Assembly: GCF_006385175.1 (NCBI RefSeq)
Contig: NZ_VFIY01000004.1
Coordinates: forward strand, 682,001-746,000
Direction of reading: 5' to 3'
DNA from: Emcibacter nanhaiensis
GTDB lineage: Bacteria > Pseudomonadota > Alphaproteobacteria > Sphingomonadales > Emcibacteraceae
Length of the DNA: 64,000 bases
Position numbers and translations under genes: made by a program. Numbering within the stretch: the stretch's first letter is position 1; the number at the start of each line of letters is the position of its first letter. Of this stretch, positions 8,334 through 16,730 are shown piece after piece. The notes beneath the pieces are model-generated. The model ran no database searches. It worked only from the letters and a program-made list of their open reading frames with translations, and had not been told where the DNA came from.

Positions 8334-9761
8334 TCAGAGCAGGAAGAAAGCGGCGAAACCGAGGAAGGCCAGGAAACCGATCACATCGGTAATCGCCGTC
8401 ACCAGCACCGTACTGGCCAAGGCCGGGTCGACCTTCATTTTTTCCAGGGTCAGCGGCACCATAATACCGGCGAGACCGGCGACGATCACATTGACCACCA
8501 TGGCCAGGGCAATCACCCCGCCCAGTTCCGGATTCTTGAACCATATTGCAGTAAGCCCGCCGATCAGAACCGCCAACGCGCTGCCGTTGAGCAGGCCGAT
8601 CGACAATTCACGGGTCACCACCCTCATCGCGTTGGACGGCGTCAGCTCCTTGGTCGCCAGCGCCCGAACCGCCACCGTCATGGCCTGGTTGCCCGCATTG
8701 CCGCCGAGTGAGGCGACAATCGGCATCAGGATAGCCAGGGCCACCATCTGTTCAATGGTGGCATCGAACTGGGCAATCACGGTCGAGGCCAGCAAGGCGG
8801 TCCCCAGATTGACCACCAGCCACATGATCCGGTTGCGGGACGCTTCCCAGACAGTTTCCAGAATGTCGGTGTCCTGCACCCCGGCCATGCGCAGAATGTC
8901 CTCCTGCACTTCTTCATCGATCACGTCAACCACGTCATCCACTGTAATCATACCGATCAACCGGCCGTTCTGGTCGACAACCCCCATGGAGGTCAGGTCA
9001 TACTGCCGGAACAGAAAGGCCACTTCTTCCTGGTCCATGTCCACCGGCACCACCTTGGGATCGGTATCCATGATATCGCTGACCAGTACCTCACGGCCAG
9101 AGCGCAGCAGATGACTGAGCCGCACGGTGCCGATCGGGTGATGCAGCGGATCGACCACGAAGATCTCGTAAAAATCTTCCGGCAGGGAAGATTCCTCGCG
9201 CAGGAAATCGATCACCTTGCCTACTGACCACAGGCTGGGCACGGCGATCAGCTTTTTCTGCAGCAGGCGCCCGGCACTTTCCTCGGGATAGGACAGGCCC
9301 TCCTCAACCGCCCGCCGGTCATCCTCCGGCAGCGCATCAAGGATCTTGCGCTGTTCATCCTCGTCCAGGTCTTCCAGCAGGTGGATGGCGTCGTCGGTTT
9401 CCAGTTCGGAAATGGCCTTGACCACATGCTGGTCTTGCATTTCCGTGATCACATGGTCACGGGCGACCTCGTCCAGCTCGGTCAGCACATCCGGATCAAG
9501 TTCCTCACCCAGGTGGGAAACCAGGGCGGCGCGGTCTTCGGTGGTCAGCTGTTCAAACAGATCGGCCAGGTCGGCGGAATGGAGCGCCTCGACAACCTCG
9601 TCAAGGACCTCAATGTCTTCTTCCTCAATGGCGCGGACGACTTCCTGGACAAGCTCGGGGCCGTGCTGAAGCAGTTCCTGCTTCAGTTTCTTTTTTTTCT
9701 TATTCTTCTTTTTTTTCTTTTTCCTCTTGCGCTCGGGCTCAAGAAGGTCCTGATCTATCAT
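8334..9761 (-). CDS. mgtE: Magnesium transporter MgtE
   Basis: Gated Mg2+ channel of the inner membrane, 475 residues. It begins with an unusual lysine tract (about residues 11-27, almost all Lys), then the MgtE N-domain with repeated acidic helices (ADLFEQLTTEDRAALVSHL). Two CBS domains follow (about 140-265, including VSDIMDTDPKVVPVDMDQEEVAFLFRQYD). The C-terminal pore has about five membrane helices, with the conserved SLGGNAGNQA motif near residue 355. The organisation is complete. The A-rich codon run behind the lysine tract could favour slippage, but no frameshift is seen. Confidence 0.93.
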   Translation of the reverse strand: MIDQDLLEPERKRKKKKKKNKKKKKLKQELLQHGPELVQEVVRAIEEEDIEVLDEVVEALHSADLADLFEQLTTEDRAALVSHLGEELDPDVLTELDEVARDHVITEMQDQHVVKAISELETDDAIHLLEDLDEDEQRKILDALPEDDRRAVEEGLSYPEESAGRLLQKKLIAVPSLWSVGKVIDFLREESSLPEDFYEIFVVDPLHHPIGTVRLSHLLRSGREVLVSDIMDTDPKVVPVDMDQEEVAFLFRQYDLTSMGVVDQNGRLIGMITVDDVVDVIDEEVQEDILRMAGVQDTDILETVWEASRNRIMWLVVNLGTALLASTVIAQFDATIEQMVALAILMPIVASLGGNAGNQAMTVAVRALATKELTPSNAMRVVTRELSIGLLNGSALAVLIGGLTAIWFKNPELGGVIALAMVVNVIVAGLAGIMVPLTLEKMKVDPALASTVLVTAITDVIGFLAFLGFAAFFLL

Positions 9762-9929
9762 CTATTCTTCCCCGTTAGATGTGTGACAGGTATCCGATGT
9801 TTCCGCGCCCGGGTCAAGGTCCAACGGGCAAACTTCCTGAAAATAATTATGAAGTTTATTTTACCCACGCCCTTTCACTTTTGAAAGCAGCAAGGCATAC
9901 TCACCCTAAAATATAGATGAGGTCATTTT

Positions 9930-11045
9930 ATGAGTGTATTTACCCCCCCGAAAAGAACCCTGATGGGCCCCGGCCCGTCCGATGTGCCCGAGCGTATTCT
10001 CGAGGCCATGAGCCAGCCCACCATCGGCCATTTTGATCCCGCATTCCAGGGACTGATGGACGACATCAAAGGCTTGCTCAAATATGCCTTCCGCACTGAA
10101 AACGCCCTCACCTTTCCCCTGTCCGCACCGGGCTCGGCCGGCATGGAATGCTGTTTCGTCAACCTGCTGGAGCCGGGCGACAAGGCCGTGGTCTGCCGCA
10201 ACGGCGTGTTCGGCGGGCGCATGATCGAGAATGTGGAACGCTGCGGCGCCATCGCCGTGGTGGTGGAAAGCGACTGGGGCGAGCCGGTGGATCCTGGGCT
10301 GCTGGAAGAAACCCTCAAGGACCATCCCGACGCCAAACTGGTAGCGTTCGTCCAGGCGGAAACCTCCACCGGCGTGTCGTCAGATGCAAAGACCCTGTGC
10401 CGGATCGCCCGGGAGCATGACTGCCTGACGGTGGTCGATGCGGTGACCTCGCTTGGCGGCACCCCGCTGGAGGTGGACAAATGGGGCATCGATGCGGTCT
10501 ATAGCGGCAGCCAGAAGTGCCTGAGCTGCCCGCCGGGCCTCAGCCCGGTGAGCTTCTCCGAGCGGGCGCTGGACGCGATCAGGAACCGCAAGACCAAAGT
10601 ACAGAGCTGGTTCCTTGACCTCAGCTTGGTGATGGATTACTGGGACGGCGCCGGTGGGCGCACCTATCACCATACCGCGCCGGTCAATGCCATGTACGGT
10701 CTGCATGAAAGCCTGTGTATCCTCAAGGAAGAAGGACTGGAGGAAGCCTGGGCCCGGCACCGGACCATGCATGAAAAACTGCGCGACGGGCTCGAGGACA
10801 TGGGGCTCGAGCTATTGGTCAAGCCGGACTACCGCCTGCCGCAACTGAACACGGTCAAAATACCCGATCACGTCACTGACGAAGCCGCGCTCCGGAAGCG
10901 GCTCTTGGAGGAGTTCAACCTGGAAATCGGCGCCGGGCTCGGCGCGCTGGCCGGCAAGGTCTGGCGCCTCGGCCTGATGGGCCATAGCGCGCGGCAGGAA
11001 AATGTGGAATTGTGCCTGGGGGCGTTGAGAAGGGTGTTGAATTAG
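9930..11045 (+). CDS. Class V aminotransferase (alanine/serine-glyoxylate aminotransferase-like)
   Basis: PLP enzyme of 371 residues. It starts in AGXT style (LMGPGPSDVPERILEAM, then PTIGHFDPAF). Further motifs are SAPGSAGMECC for cofactor phosphate contact, QAETSTGV, VVDAVTSLGG, and the PLP lysine in SGSQKCLSCPPGLSP near residue 200. The conserved C-terminal arginine region (KVWRLGLMGHSA) is present. It most likely transfers amino groups from serine or alanine to glyoxylate. It is divergent from mgtE and precedes the DUF6616-like and halogenase genes (81-bp gap), which may or may not be co-transcribed. Confidence 0.9.
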   Translation: MSVFTPPKRTLMGPGPSDVPERILEAMSQPTIGHFDPAFQGLMDDIKGLLKYAFRTENALTFPLSAPGSAGMECCFVNLLEPGDKAVVCRNGVFGGRMIENVERCGAIAVVVESDWGEPVDPGLLEETLKDHPDAKLVAFVQAETSTGVSSDAKTLCRIAREHDCLTVVDAVTSLGGTPLEVDKWGIDAVYSGSQKCLSCPPGLSPVSFSERALDAIRNRKTKVQSWFLDLSLVMDYWDGAGGRTYHHTAPVNAMYGLHESLCILKEEGLEEAWARHRTMHEKLRDGLEDMGLELLVKPDYRLPQLNTVKIPDHVTDEAALRKRLLEEFNLEIGAGLGALAGKVWRLGLMGHSARQENVELCLGALRRVLN

Positions 11046-11126
11046 CTTCCCCCACCCCTTCGTGTGGTCCCTTCCCTGTCTAAATTCTGTAGTATTTACG
11101 GAAAACGGATTTAAAGGGGAAGACAG

Positions 11127-11462
11127 ATGCATACCTTCATCGAACTGTGGAACATCAAAGACAGTTGGCGGGCATTAAGCGAGAGTGACCGGGCCGCGTT
11201 TATGGAAAAGCTCGGCCCGGCCATCGCCCAGCTCGCCGAACAGGGCGTCACCTGCAAAGGCTTCGGCTTTGCCGAAGAGGTGGATCACCGCGCCCCCTTT
11301 GACTTCTTTTCCGTCTGGGACTGCACGGAGCGGAAAGCTGCGGAGAAATTCGAGCAGGCAGTCGCCGCCTCCGGCTGGTATGATTATTTTGAGCACAAAA
11401 ATGTCTGTGGCGTGTTGCAGTCACCGGAGGTGATCCTGAAACAGCATATTGAACTTACCTGA
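11127..11462 (+). CDS. Small DUF6616-like protein
   Basis: A 111-residue soluble protein with no signal peptide. It has the feel of a dimeric ferredoxin-like alpha/beta barrel: a strand (HTFIELWNIK), helices (FMEKLGPAIAQLAEQG), then FDFFSVWDC and a C-terminal GWYDYFEHKNVCG. It resembles DUF6616 proteins by my reading; no function is known. AAAGGGGAAGA lies ahead of the ATG. The next gene on the strand, a flavin-dependent halogenase, begins 76 bp later, which suggests an accessory or stress-related link, but this is inference. Confidence 0.65.
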   Translation: MHTFIELWNIKDSWRALSESDRAAFMEKLGPAIAQLAEQGVTCKGFGFAEEVDHRAPFDFFSVWDCTERKAAEKFEQAVAASGWYDYFEHKNVCGVLQSPEVILKQHIELT

Positions 11463-11538
11463 AACTGTTGTCCGCTTTACGGATTTTTCAGTAAATCCGG
11501 CTAGAACAGTCTACAGTAAAAAGCGGAGGAGAGTATCA

Positions 11539-13257
11539 GTGGGTAAAATCACCTGTGACGTGGCCATCATCGGCGGCGGGCCGGCCGGCAGCACGGCGGC
11601 GAGCCTGCTCAAAAAATATAATCCCGGCCTGAATGTGCTGGTGCTGGAACGCGAGGTCTTCCCGCGCGAGCATGTGGGCGAAAGCCAGCTGCCACCGATC
11701 AGCAAAATCCTCGACGAAATGGGTTGCTGGGACAAGGTCGAGGCGGCCAATTTCCCGATCAAGATCGGCGCCACCTACCGCTGGGGCAACAGCCCCGACC
11801 TGTGGGATTTCGAATTTCTGCCCATCGACCAGTTCACCGACGAGCCGCGCCCGGCCAAATACCGGGGCCAGCGCCTGCAGACCGCCTTCCAGGTGGAACG
11901 CGCCCTCTATGACCAGATCCTGCTCGACCATGCCGCGGAACTGGGCGCGGACGTGCGCCAGAACACCAAGGTCAGCAAAATCCTGCACCAAGGCGATCGG
12001 GTCACCGGGCTGGAACTGGACAGCGGCGACATGGTCGAAGCCAAATATTATATGGACGCGTCCGGCAACAGCGGCATTCTGCGCCGCGCACTCGGCGTCA
12101 CGACCCATGCCCCGACCAAGCTGCGCAACGTGGCCTTCTGGGATTACTGGAACAATACCGAATGGGCGGTGTCCATCGGCGTCGGCGGCACCAGGGTGCA
12201 GGTGCTGAGCATCGGCACCGGCTGGATTTGGTTTATTCCGCTCGGCCCCACCCGCACCAGCATCGGCTATATCTGTCCTGCCGACCATGCCAAGAGCTGG
12301 AGCGGCAGCACGGAAGAGCTCTATCTCGACGCCCTCGCCCAGGAACCGTTGATCGCCAAGCTGACGGCCAACGCCAGCCGGGACGGCGACGTCAAGGCAA
12401 CCAAAGACTGGTCGTTCCTCGCCGATCGCATGGTCGGGGAAAACTGGTTCATGATCGGCGAATGCTGCGGCTTTGCCGATCCGATCCTGGCCGCGGGCCT
12501 GACCCTCGCCCATTCCGGCGCCCGGGAAGCCGCCTACTCCATCCTCGCCATGGAAGACGGCTATGACGATCCCGCGTTCCTGAGACAATTCTATGAAGAC
12601 AGCCAGAAAACCCGCATCAACCAGCATATCCGCTTTGCCGATTTCTGGTACAGTGCCAACGGCCAGTTCACCGACCTGCAGGAATATACCAGCGAAATCG
12701 CCAAAGACGCCGGTCTCAAGCTGGACGCCAGGCAGGCGTTCCAGTGGCTCGGCACCGGCGGCTTTACCGGTGATGTTCAGGGTCAGGCCGGACTCGGTGG
12801 CCTTGACCTCGCCGGCGTCAAGCAGATTACCGGCCTGTTTACCGGCCAGGACCTGGACTGGCAGGTCTCGAAATTCAACAAGTTCAAGCTCAATCTCACC
12901 CGCGCCAGGGAAGGCCGCAGCCTGGAGTATAAGGACGGCAAGGTAGAAACCCTCACCTGTTATCACCGCGGCAACAAAAAGCTGGTGGTCACTGGTCTTT
13001 ACGCGCTGATGATCGAGGTGCTGAAACAACACAGCGACATCGCCGACATCGCCCGGGCCCTGCTGCAGCATTATGCCAAAACCGGCGCCGCCGCCACACC
13101 GGAACTCGGCCTGCAGCACGCCCTGCAGGCGCTGGAAGTGATGCTCAACGACGGCTGGGTCACCGCCAAGCTGGACAAGAAGAAGCCGAAGCTGAACCTG
13201 AGTTCCCCCACCGAAGGCCAGATCATCCACAAAAACCGCGACGAAGGTCGGGTTTAA
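11539..13257 (+). CDS. Flavin-dependent halogenase-like oxidoreductase
   Basis: FAD protein of 572 residues. The Rossmann motif GGGPAGS is at residues 12-18 and FPREHVGES at 41-49. Lys75 in NFPIKIGATYRWG aligns plausibly with the catalytic lysine of halogenases. The diagnostic GWIWFIP is at 228-234, matching the flavin-dependent halogenase signature GWxWxIP. A long C-terminal half includes the FAD-site GECCGFADPILAAGL. The GTG start at 11539 is chosen because GGAGGAGAG lies 5 nt upstream; an earlier in-frame ATG (11449) overlaps the previous gene and lacks a site. The substrate (tryptophan, phenol or pyrrole) is undetermined and no flavin reductase is adjacent. Confidence 0.85.
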   Translation: MGKITCDVAIIGGGPAGSTAASLLKKYNPGLNVLVLEREVFPREHVGESQLPPISKILDEMGCWDKVEAANFPIKIGATYRWGNSPDLWDFEFLPIDQFTDEPRPAKYRGQRLQTAFQVERALYDQILLDHAAELGADVRQNTKVSKILHQGDRVTGLELDSGDMVEAKYYMDASGNSGILRRALGVTTHAPTKLRNVAFWDYWNNTEWAVSIGVGGTRVQVLSIGTGWIWFIPLGPTRTSIGYICPADHAKSWSGSTEELYLDALAQEPLIAKLTANASRDGDVKATKDWSFLADRMVGENWFMIGECCGFADPILAAGLTLAHSGAREAAYSILAMEDGYDDPAFLRQFYEDSQKTRINQHIRFADFWYSANGQFTDLQEYTSEIAKDAGLKLDARQAFQWLGTGGFTGDVQGQAGLGGLDLAGVKQITGLFTGQDLDWQVSKFNKFKLNLTRAREGRSLEYKDGKVETLTCYHRGNKKLVVTGLYALMIEVLKQHSDIADIARALLQHYAKTGAAATPELGLQHALQALEVMLNDGWVTAKLDKKKPKLNLSSPTEGQIIHKNRDEGRV

Positions 13258-13266
13258 ACCAAAACA

Positions 13267-13295
13267 AAACGGCCCCGGAAATGCCGGAGCCGTTT
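13267..13295. terminator. Hairpin terminator between convergent halogenase and PEP-CTERM genes
   Basis: AAACGGC-CCCGG / GCCGG-AGCCGTTT forms a strong near-symmetric hairpin 10 bp after the halogenase stop and about 40 bp past the PEP-CTERM gene stop. Flanking A- and T-runs suit both directions. Confidence 0.7.
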
Positions 13296-13334
13296 GTTCG
13301 AATAGTCTTGGTGTAGGCTTTTGCCCTGCGGTAA

Positions 13335-13937
13335 TTACGCTTTGCGACGACGCGCTGCGAAACCCATACCAACCAGGCCGAGCCCCATCAGGCCGAGGGC
13401 TGCAGGCTCAGGCGCATCAACGATTTCCCAGTTGATGTTCAGGCTCCAGTAGTCCAGCAAACCAGCATCACCACCAGCCAGATCTTCGATGTGCAGTGTC
13501 CATGTTCCAGCCAGGGATTCACCAAACAGGGAAGCCAGGGCGTCGTCCGGACCATAAGTGCCGCCACCGTTTGCAGTTTCAGCAGCCACCAGTGAAGCAT
13601 CATCAAAAATCAGCGGGTTGCCAGCAGACAGGTCGTCGCTGTTGCCGAATGTTGAAGCAGGTACACCCGGACGGTCCATCAGGACGATCTCCGTGCCATC
13701 AGCAGATTCCAGAGTGATCAGCAGGTCACCGATCCATGTGTGGTCAATGCCGGCTTCTACTGTGATGCTGGCGATAGATCCTGCATCAGCGATAACGATG
13801 TCGCTGGAAACAGAACCTTCGGCAGGAATCGCAACATCGGTGTCATTGGTGTAAATTGTTGCCATAGCGGCAGACGGCAGCGCAAAACCGGCCATCAGGG
13901 CCACAACAGCGGCTGTATTTTTGAGTGTTTTTGTCAT
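13335..13937 (-). CDS. PEP-CTERM sorted protein with P/Homo B-like domain
   Basis: A 200-residue exported protein. A signal peptide covers residues 1-26 (basic start, hydrophobic core, cleavage near SAAMA). The body resembles a proprotein-convertase P domain: SITVEAGIDHTWIGDLLITLESADGTEI, SLAGTWTLHIEDLAGGDAGLLDYWSLNI. The C-terminus has a canonical PEP-CTERM signal: PEPAALGL, a hydrophobic helix, then ARRRKA. Such proteins are processed by an exosortase encoded elsewhere and sent to the surface or matrix. No protease domain accompanies the P domain. It is convergent with the halogenase gene. Confidence 0.85.
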   Translation of the reverse strand: MTKTLKNTAAVVALMAGFALPSAAMATIYTNDTDVAIPAEGSVSSDIVIADAGSIASITVEAGIDHTWIGDLLITLESADGTEIVLMDRPGVPASTFGNSDDLSAGNPLIFDDASLVAAETANGGGTYGPDDALASLFGESLAGTWTLHIEDLAGGDAGLLDYWSLNINWEIVDAPEPAALGLMGLGLVGMGFAARRRKA

Positions 13938-14259
13938 AACTAATACCCCTATTAATTACTATTCCGTAGAAGTTGGTTTTATACACACTGTTCTACTGTC
14001 AGCAATATTCGTGCCAACTTTTTTTATTCATTAAAATCAATTAGTTAAAACACTTTCCACCTATAAGTGTAATGAAACTGTAAAAAATCCAGACACTTAA
14101 CTTTCGCCATTCCCATTTCGGGACAGTTTTTCCACTATTCTGCAGAATAAATTCCATTTTATTTGGAAACACTCACGAAAATGTGAATTCACCGCAAAAA
14201 AAGCCTGTGAAAACTCACAGGCTTTTGTCACTTTTGAACTTATTTTGGAAAAAAATTAT
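13938..14259. other. Intergenic region, 322 bp, AT-rich
   Basis: Holds the upstream region of the PEP-CTERM gene (13938-14100, AT-rich, no distinct promoter called) and the terminator of the transporter gene (14194-14224). No coding frame of note is seen. Confidence 0.6.
14194..14224 (-). terminator. Rho-independent terminator of the MFS transporter gene
   Basis: Perfect 10-bp stem AAGCCTGTGA / TCACAGGCTT with an AAAC loop (14201-14224), followed on the minus strand by seven Ts (14200 downward). About 35 bp beyond the transporter stop. Confidence 0.88.
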
Positions 14260-15612
14260 TCAGCCTGCCTCCCCCGTTCCGTTGCCGGGGGCAAGCCTTC
14301 CCAGGTAGCGAACTGACAGGAGGCAGACGAACAGCGGCAGGGTCATGGCGGCGAAGAACATCTCCGGGGTCCAGCCCATTTTGATCAGGTAGCCGGCAAT
14401 GATCGGCCCGAGCATGGCGCCAAACCGGCCCATGCCGATACCCCAGCCGAGGCCGGTGTTGCGGACCCGGGCCTCATACATGACCACCGACATAGTGTAA
14501 TGGCCGATGATGATCACCTGCAGGAAGAAACCGCACAGGAACAGGATGCCGAGCACCACCAGGATCGGACTGCCGATGGCGTAGCCGAACACGGTCATGA
14601 AGATGATAGCGCCGACCAGGAAAAACAGCAGCATCCGGTGCAGGCCGAGCCGCGGCGCCATCAGGCCCAGCAGCAGCATACCGAGTACGCCGCCCACATT
14701 GAAGATGGCGCCGGCGCCGATGCCTTCCCACAGGCTGCCGCCCTCGCTGACCACAATCTGCGGCAACCAGTTGATCATGAAATAATAGGTCACGAACACG
14801 CAGAAAAAACCGACCCACAGCATCAGGGTGGGAATGCGAACGGCCGGTTCCATCAGGGCCTTGAAACCCGCGGCGTGATCCTCATCCTCCGGCTTCAGGT
14901 CGGGCAGTCTGTCGATGGTTTCCTTGCCGAGGCGCGAAAGCACCCGGTTGACCTTGGCCAGTGCTTCCTTCGGCCGCTTGTGCAGCAGGAAGTCGATGGA
15001 TTCCGGCAGCAGGAAAAATACCGGCAACATGGTAAGCACCGTGATCACGCCGCACACCTGGAACACGGCGCGCCAGCCATAGTCCGGGATAATCAGGCCG
15101 GCCAGGAAGCCGCCGATAAAGGAGCCGACCGGATAGCCCATGCCGACGATGCTGATGCTGAGCGCCCGGCGCTTGTCGGAACTATATTCCGCCGCCATGG
15201 TGCTGCTGCTGGCCAGCACGATACCGATGCCGAGGCCGGTGACAAACCGGGCGGCGATCATCTCATAGGGTGAGCCGGACAGGCTGGTCCAGAACAGGCC
15301 GACGGCAATGATCACCAGCGCAATGAGCAGCGATTTCTGCCGGCCGATCATATCGGCGAAGGGCGCCAGGAACAGGGCGCCGAGGGTCATGCCGGCCAGG
15401 CTGGCGGAAAAGACATAGCCCATGACGTCGGGCTCCACCTGCCAGTAGGCGGTGATGGCGGGCGCCGTATAGGCCAGGGCCAGAAGGTCAAGGCCGTCGA
15501 GGAAATTGAGGAAAAAGCAGATGGCCACAGCCATCACCTGGAACGGGGTCATATCCCCTTTGTTAATCACATCCCTTAGCGCGCTGTTACTCTCGGTTAC
15601 CGGTGTACTCAT
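14260..15612 (-). CDS. MFS transporter, aromatic acid:H+ symporter (AAHS) type
   Basis: Inner-membrane transporter of 450 residues with 12 predicted helices. The helix-1 motif LDGLDLLALAYTAPAI corresponds to the D-G-x-D signature of the AAHS family. The loop 2-3 motif is LAPFADMIGRQ (MFS motif A) and loop 4-5 contains RFVTGLGIGIVLASSS. A second motif-A-like copy follows helix 8 (LMAPRLGLHR). AAHS members import benzoate-like or hydroxybenzoate-like acids with protons, and the true substrate is unknown. It appears to be transcribed alone, with its own terminator; the thioesterase gene upstream is 131 bp away. Confidence 0.88.
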   Translation of the reverse strand: MSTPVTESNSALRDVINKGDMTPFQVMAVAICFFLNFLDGLDLLALAYTAPAITAYWQVEPDVMGYVFSASLAGMTLGALFLAPFADMIGRQKSLLIALVIIAVGLFWTSLSGSPYEMIAARFVTGLGIGIVLASSSTMAAEYSSDKRRALSISIVGMGYPVGSFIGGFLAGLIIPDYGWRAVFQVCGVITVLTMLPVFFLLPESIDFLLHKRPKEALAKVNRVLSRLGKETIDRLPDLKPEDEDHAAGFKALMEPAVRIPTLMLWVGFFCVFVTYYFMINWLPQIVVSEGGSLWEGIGAGAIFNVGGVLGMLLLGLMAPRLGLHRMLLFFLVGAIIFMTVFGYAIGSPILVVLGILFLCGFFLQVIIIGHYTMSVVMYEARVRNTGLGWGIGMGRFGAMLGPIIAGYLIKMGWTPEMFFAAMTLPLFVCLLSVRYLGRLAPGNGTGEAG

Positions 15613-15711
15613 CTGTCCTTGTCCCTTTATCTGTGCAACCCTTTGTTTTATGGAAAAGCACCCTAGCCCAATTTAAAAAATTTTCCCAGAAAATATTCCC
15701 GGCCGGTTGAG

Positions 15712-15733
15712 CGGCGCCGGATTTCCGGCGCCG
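15712..15733 (-). terminator. Perfect hairpin after the thioesterase gene
   Basis: CGGCGCCGG / CCGGCGCCG, 9-bp stem with an ATTT loop, 11 bp past the thioesterase stop. There is no T-run directly after it on the minus strand, so it may stabilise the 3' end rather than terminate efficiently. Confidence 0.45.
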
Positions 15734-15743
15734 TCTGTTCCAG

Positions 15744-16523
15744 TTAGTCTCCGTTATCCTCCCCCCGGTGCGGTGAACTTAAGGCCACCATGGTGAAAGT
15801 CCCGCTGCCGCAGAGCCTGCGCTCATCGGCATGAAGGTTTTCCGCCCACAGTTCCACCACCACCCGGATCGAACGCTCACCGGTGCCGATGATACGGGGC
15901 ACGGTGATCATCACCTCCCCGTTCTGGATCTGGCTGGTGAAATCCACCCGGTGGGTGCCGGCCAGGACCACGGTCCTGCGGCAATGACGGGAGGCGGCGA
16001 TAAAGGCCGCCTTGCCCATGGCCGCCAGCGCATTGCCGCCGTAAAGGCTGCCGTAATGGCTGGTCTTTTCCGGAAAAACAATTTCCGCCAGCGCCGTTGT
16101 CTGCCCCGGGACAGGAGCGGCCGGCTCGGCCATGGGCGGCAGAACGCCACCAATCCGGGCCAGGTGCGGACCGACCGCCACCATGTTGAAGATGCCGCGA
16201 CTGCAGTGGCGACGCTCGCCGCTCAGCGGCCCTTCGGCGACCATATCCACCTCCACCGACAGGGACCGCCGCCCGACCCGGACGATTTTCCCCACCAGTT
16301 CGACAATGTCGCCGACATTCACCGGCGCTTCGAAATCAATATGCTCGCAGGAGGCAGTGACGAAATCCACCCGGCCGTGACGCGCCGCGGCGATGAAGGC
16401 GACCTTGTCCATTTGGGCCAGGCCGATTCCGCCAAACAGGGTCCCATGATGGTTGGCGTCACCGGGAAATACCACATCCGCCATGCGGGTCGGATTGACA
16501 AGTGCAGGATGGTTCGGGGTCAT
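15744..16523 (-). CDS. Double-hotdog acyl-CoA thioesterase
   Basis: A 259-residue protein made of two hotdog domains of the YciA/ACOT type. The first (about 10-115) holds DVVFPGDANHHGTLFGG and SCEHIDFEAPV. The second (about 140-245) holds EIVFPEKTSHYGSLYGG and THRVDFTSQI. Such enzymes hydrolyse acyl-CoA to free acid and CoA in the cytosol. The start codon overlaps, as ATGA, the stop of a 28-codon frame that follows a cobalamin riboswitch. B12-dependent expression is therefore likely and unusual for this family. The natural acyl substrate cannot be inferred; a propionyl or methylmalonyl link is speculative. Confidence 0.87.
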   Translation of the reverse strand: MTPNHPALVNPTRMADVVFPGDANHHGTLFGGIGLAQMDKVAFIAAARHGRVDFVTASCEHIDFEAPVNVGDIVELVGKIVRVGRRSLSVEVDMVAEGPLSGERRHCSRGIFNMVAVGPHLARIGGVLPPMAEPAAPVPGQTTALAEIVFPEKTSHYGSLYGGNALAAMGKAAFIAASRHCRRTVVLAGTHRVDFTSQIQNGEVMITVPRIIGTGERSIRVVVELWAENLHADERRLCGSGTFTMVALSSPHRGEDNGD

Positions 16524-16606
16524 GACCGCGCCTCCCTGCTTCGATAAAAACGCAGCCGCACGGGGCCGCCACTCAGGATCAATTTCAGGTTATTTAATTC
16601 AGGCAT
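16520..16606 (-). CDS. 28-residue leader-like small ORF between riboswitch and thioesterase
   Basis: Starts MPELNNLKLI and ends REARS, with a stop that overlaps the thioesterase start (ATGA). AAGGGA lies about 8-10 nt upstream. The position after the riboswitch and the overlapping stop/start suggest translational coupling, or a remnant of a longer gene. No family is recognised. Confidence 0.4.
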   Translation of the reverse strand: MPELNNLKLILSGGPVRLRFYRSREARS

Positions 16607-16662
16607 TGGACTTATTCCCTTGTTAACAGGGGGCAAAGGCCTGGAAGAAACATGCAGAACGG

Positions 16663-16682
16663 CCGTCCCGGAACCGGGACGG
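16663..16682 (-). promoter_or_regulatory. 20-nt perfect palindrome downstream of the cobalamin aptamer
   Basis: CCGTCCCGG / CCGGGACGG with a 2-nt centre lies about 50 nt 3' of the aptamer and 57 nt before the small ORF. It has no T-run, so it is not a classic terminator. It may be part of the riboswitch expression platform. Confidence 0.5.
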
Positions 16683-16730
16683 AACAAATGCAGCTCTCCA
16701 CCGGGGCACCCCGCCCGAGGACGATTACAA

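Noticed and set aside
11536-13230. Minus-strand open frame (564 codons) opposite the halogenase
   Set aside because: Antisense shadow in GC-rich coding DNA; no recognisable family.
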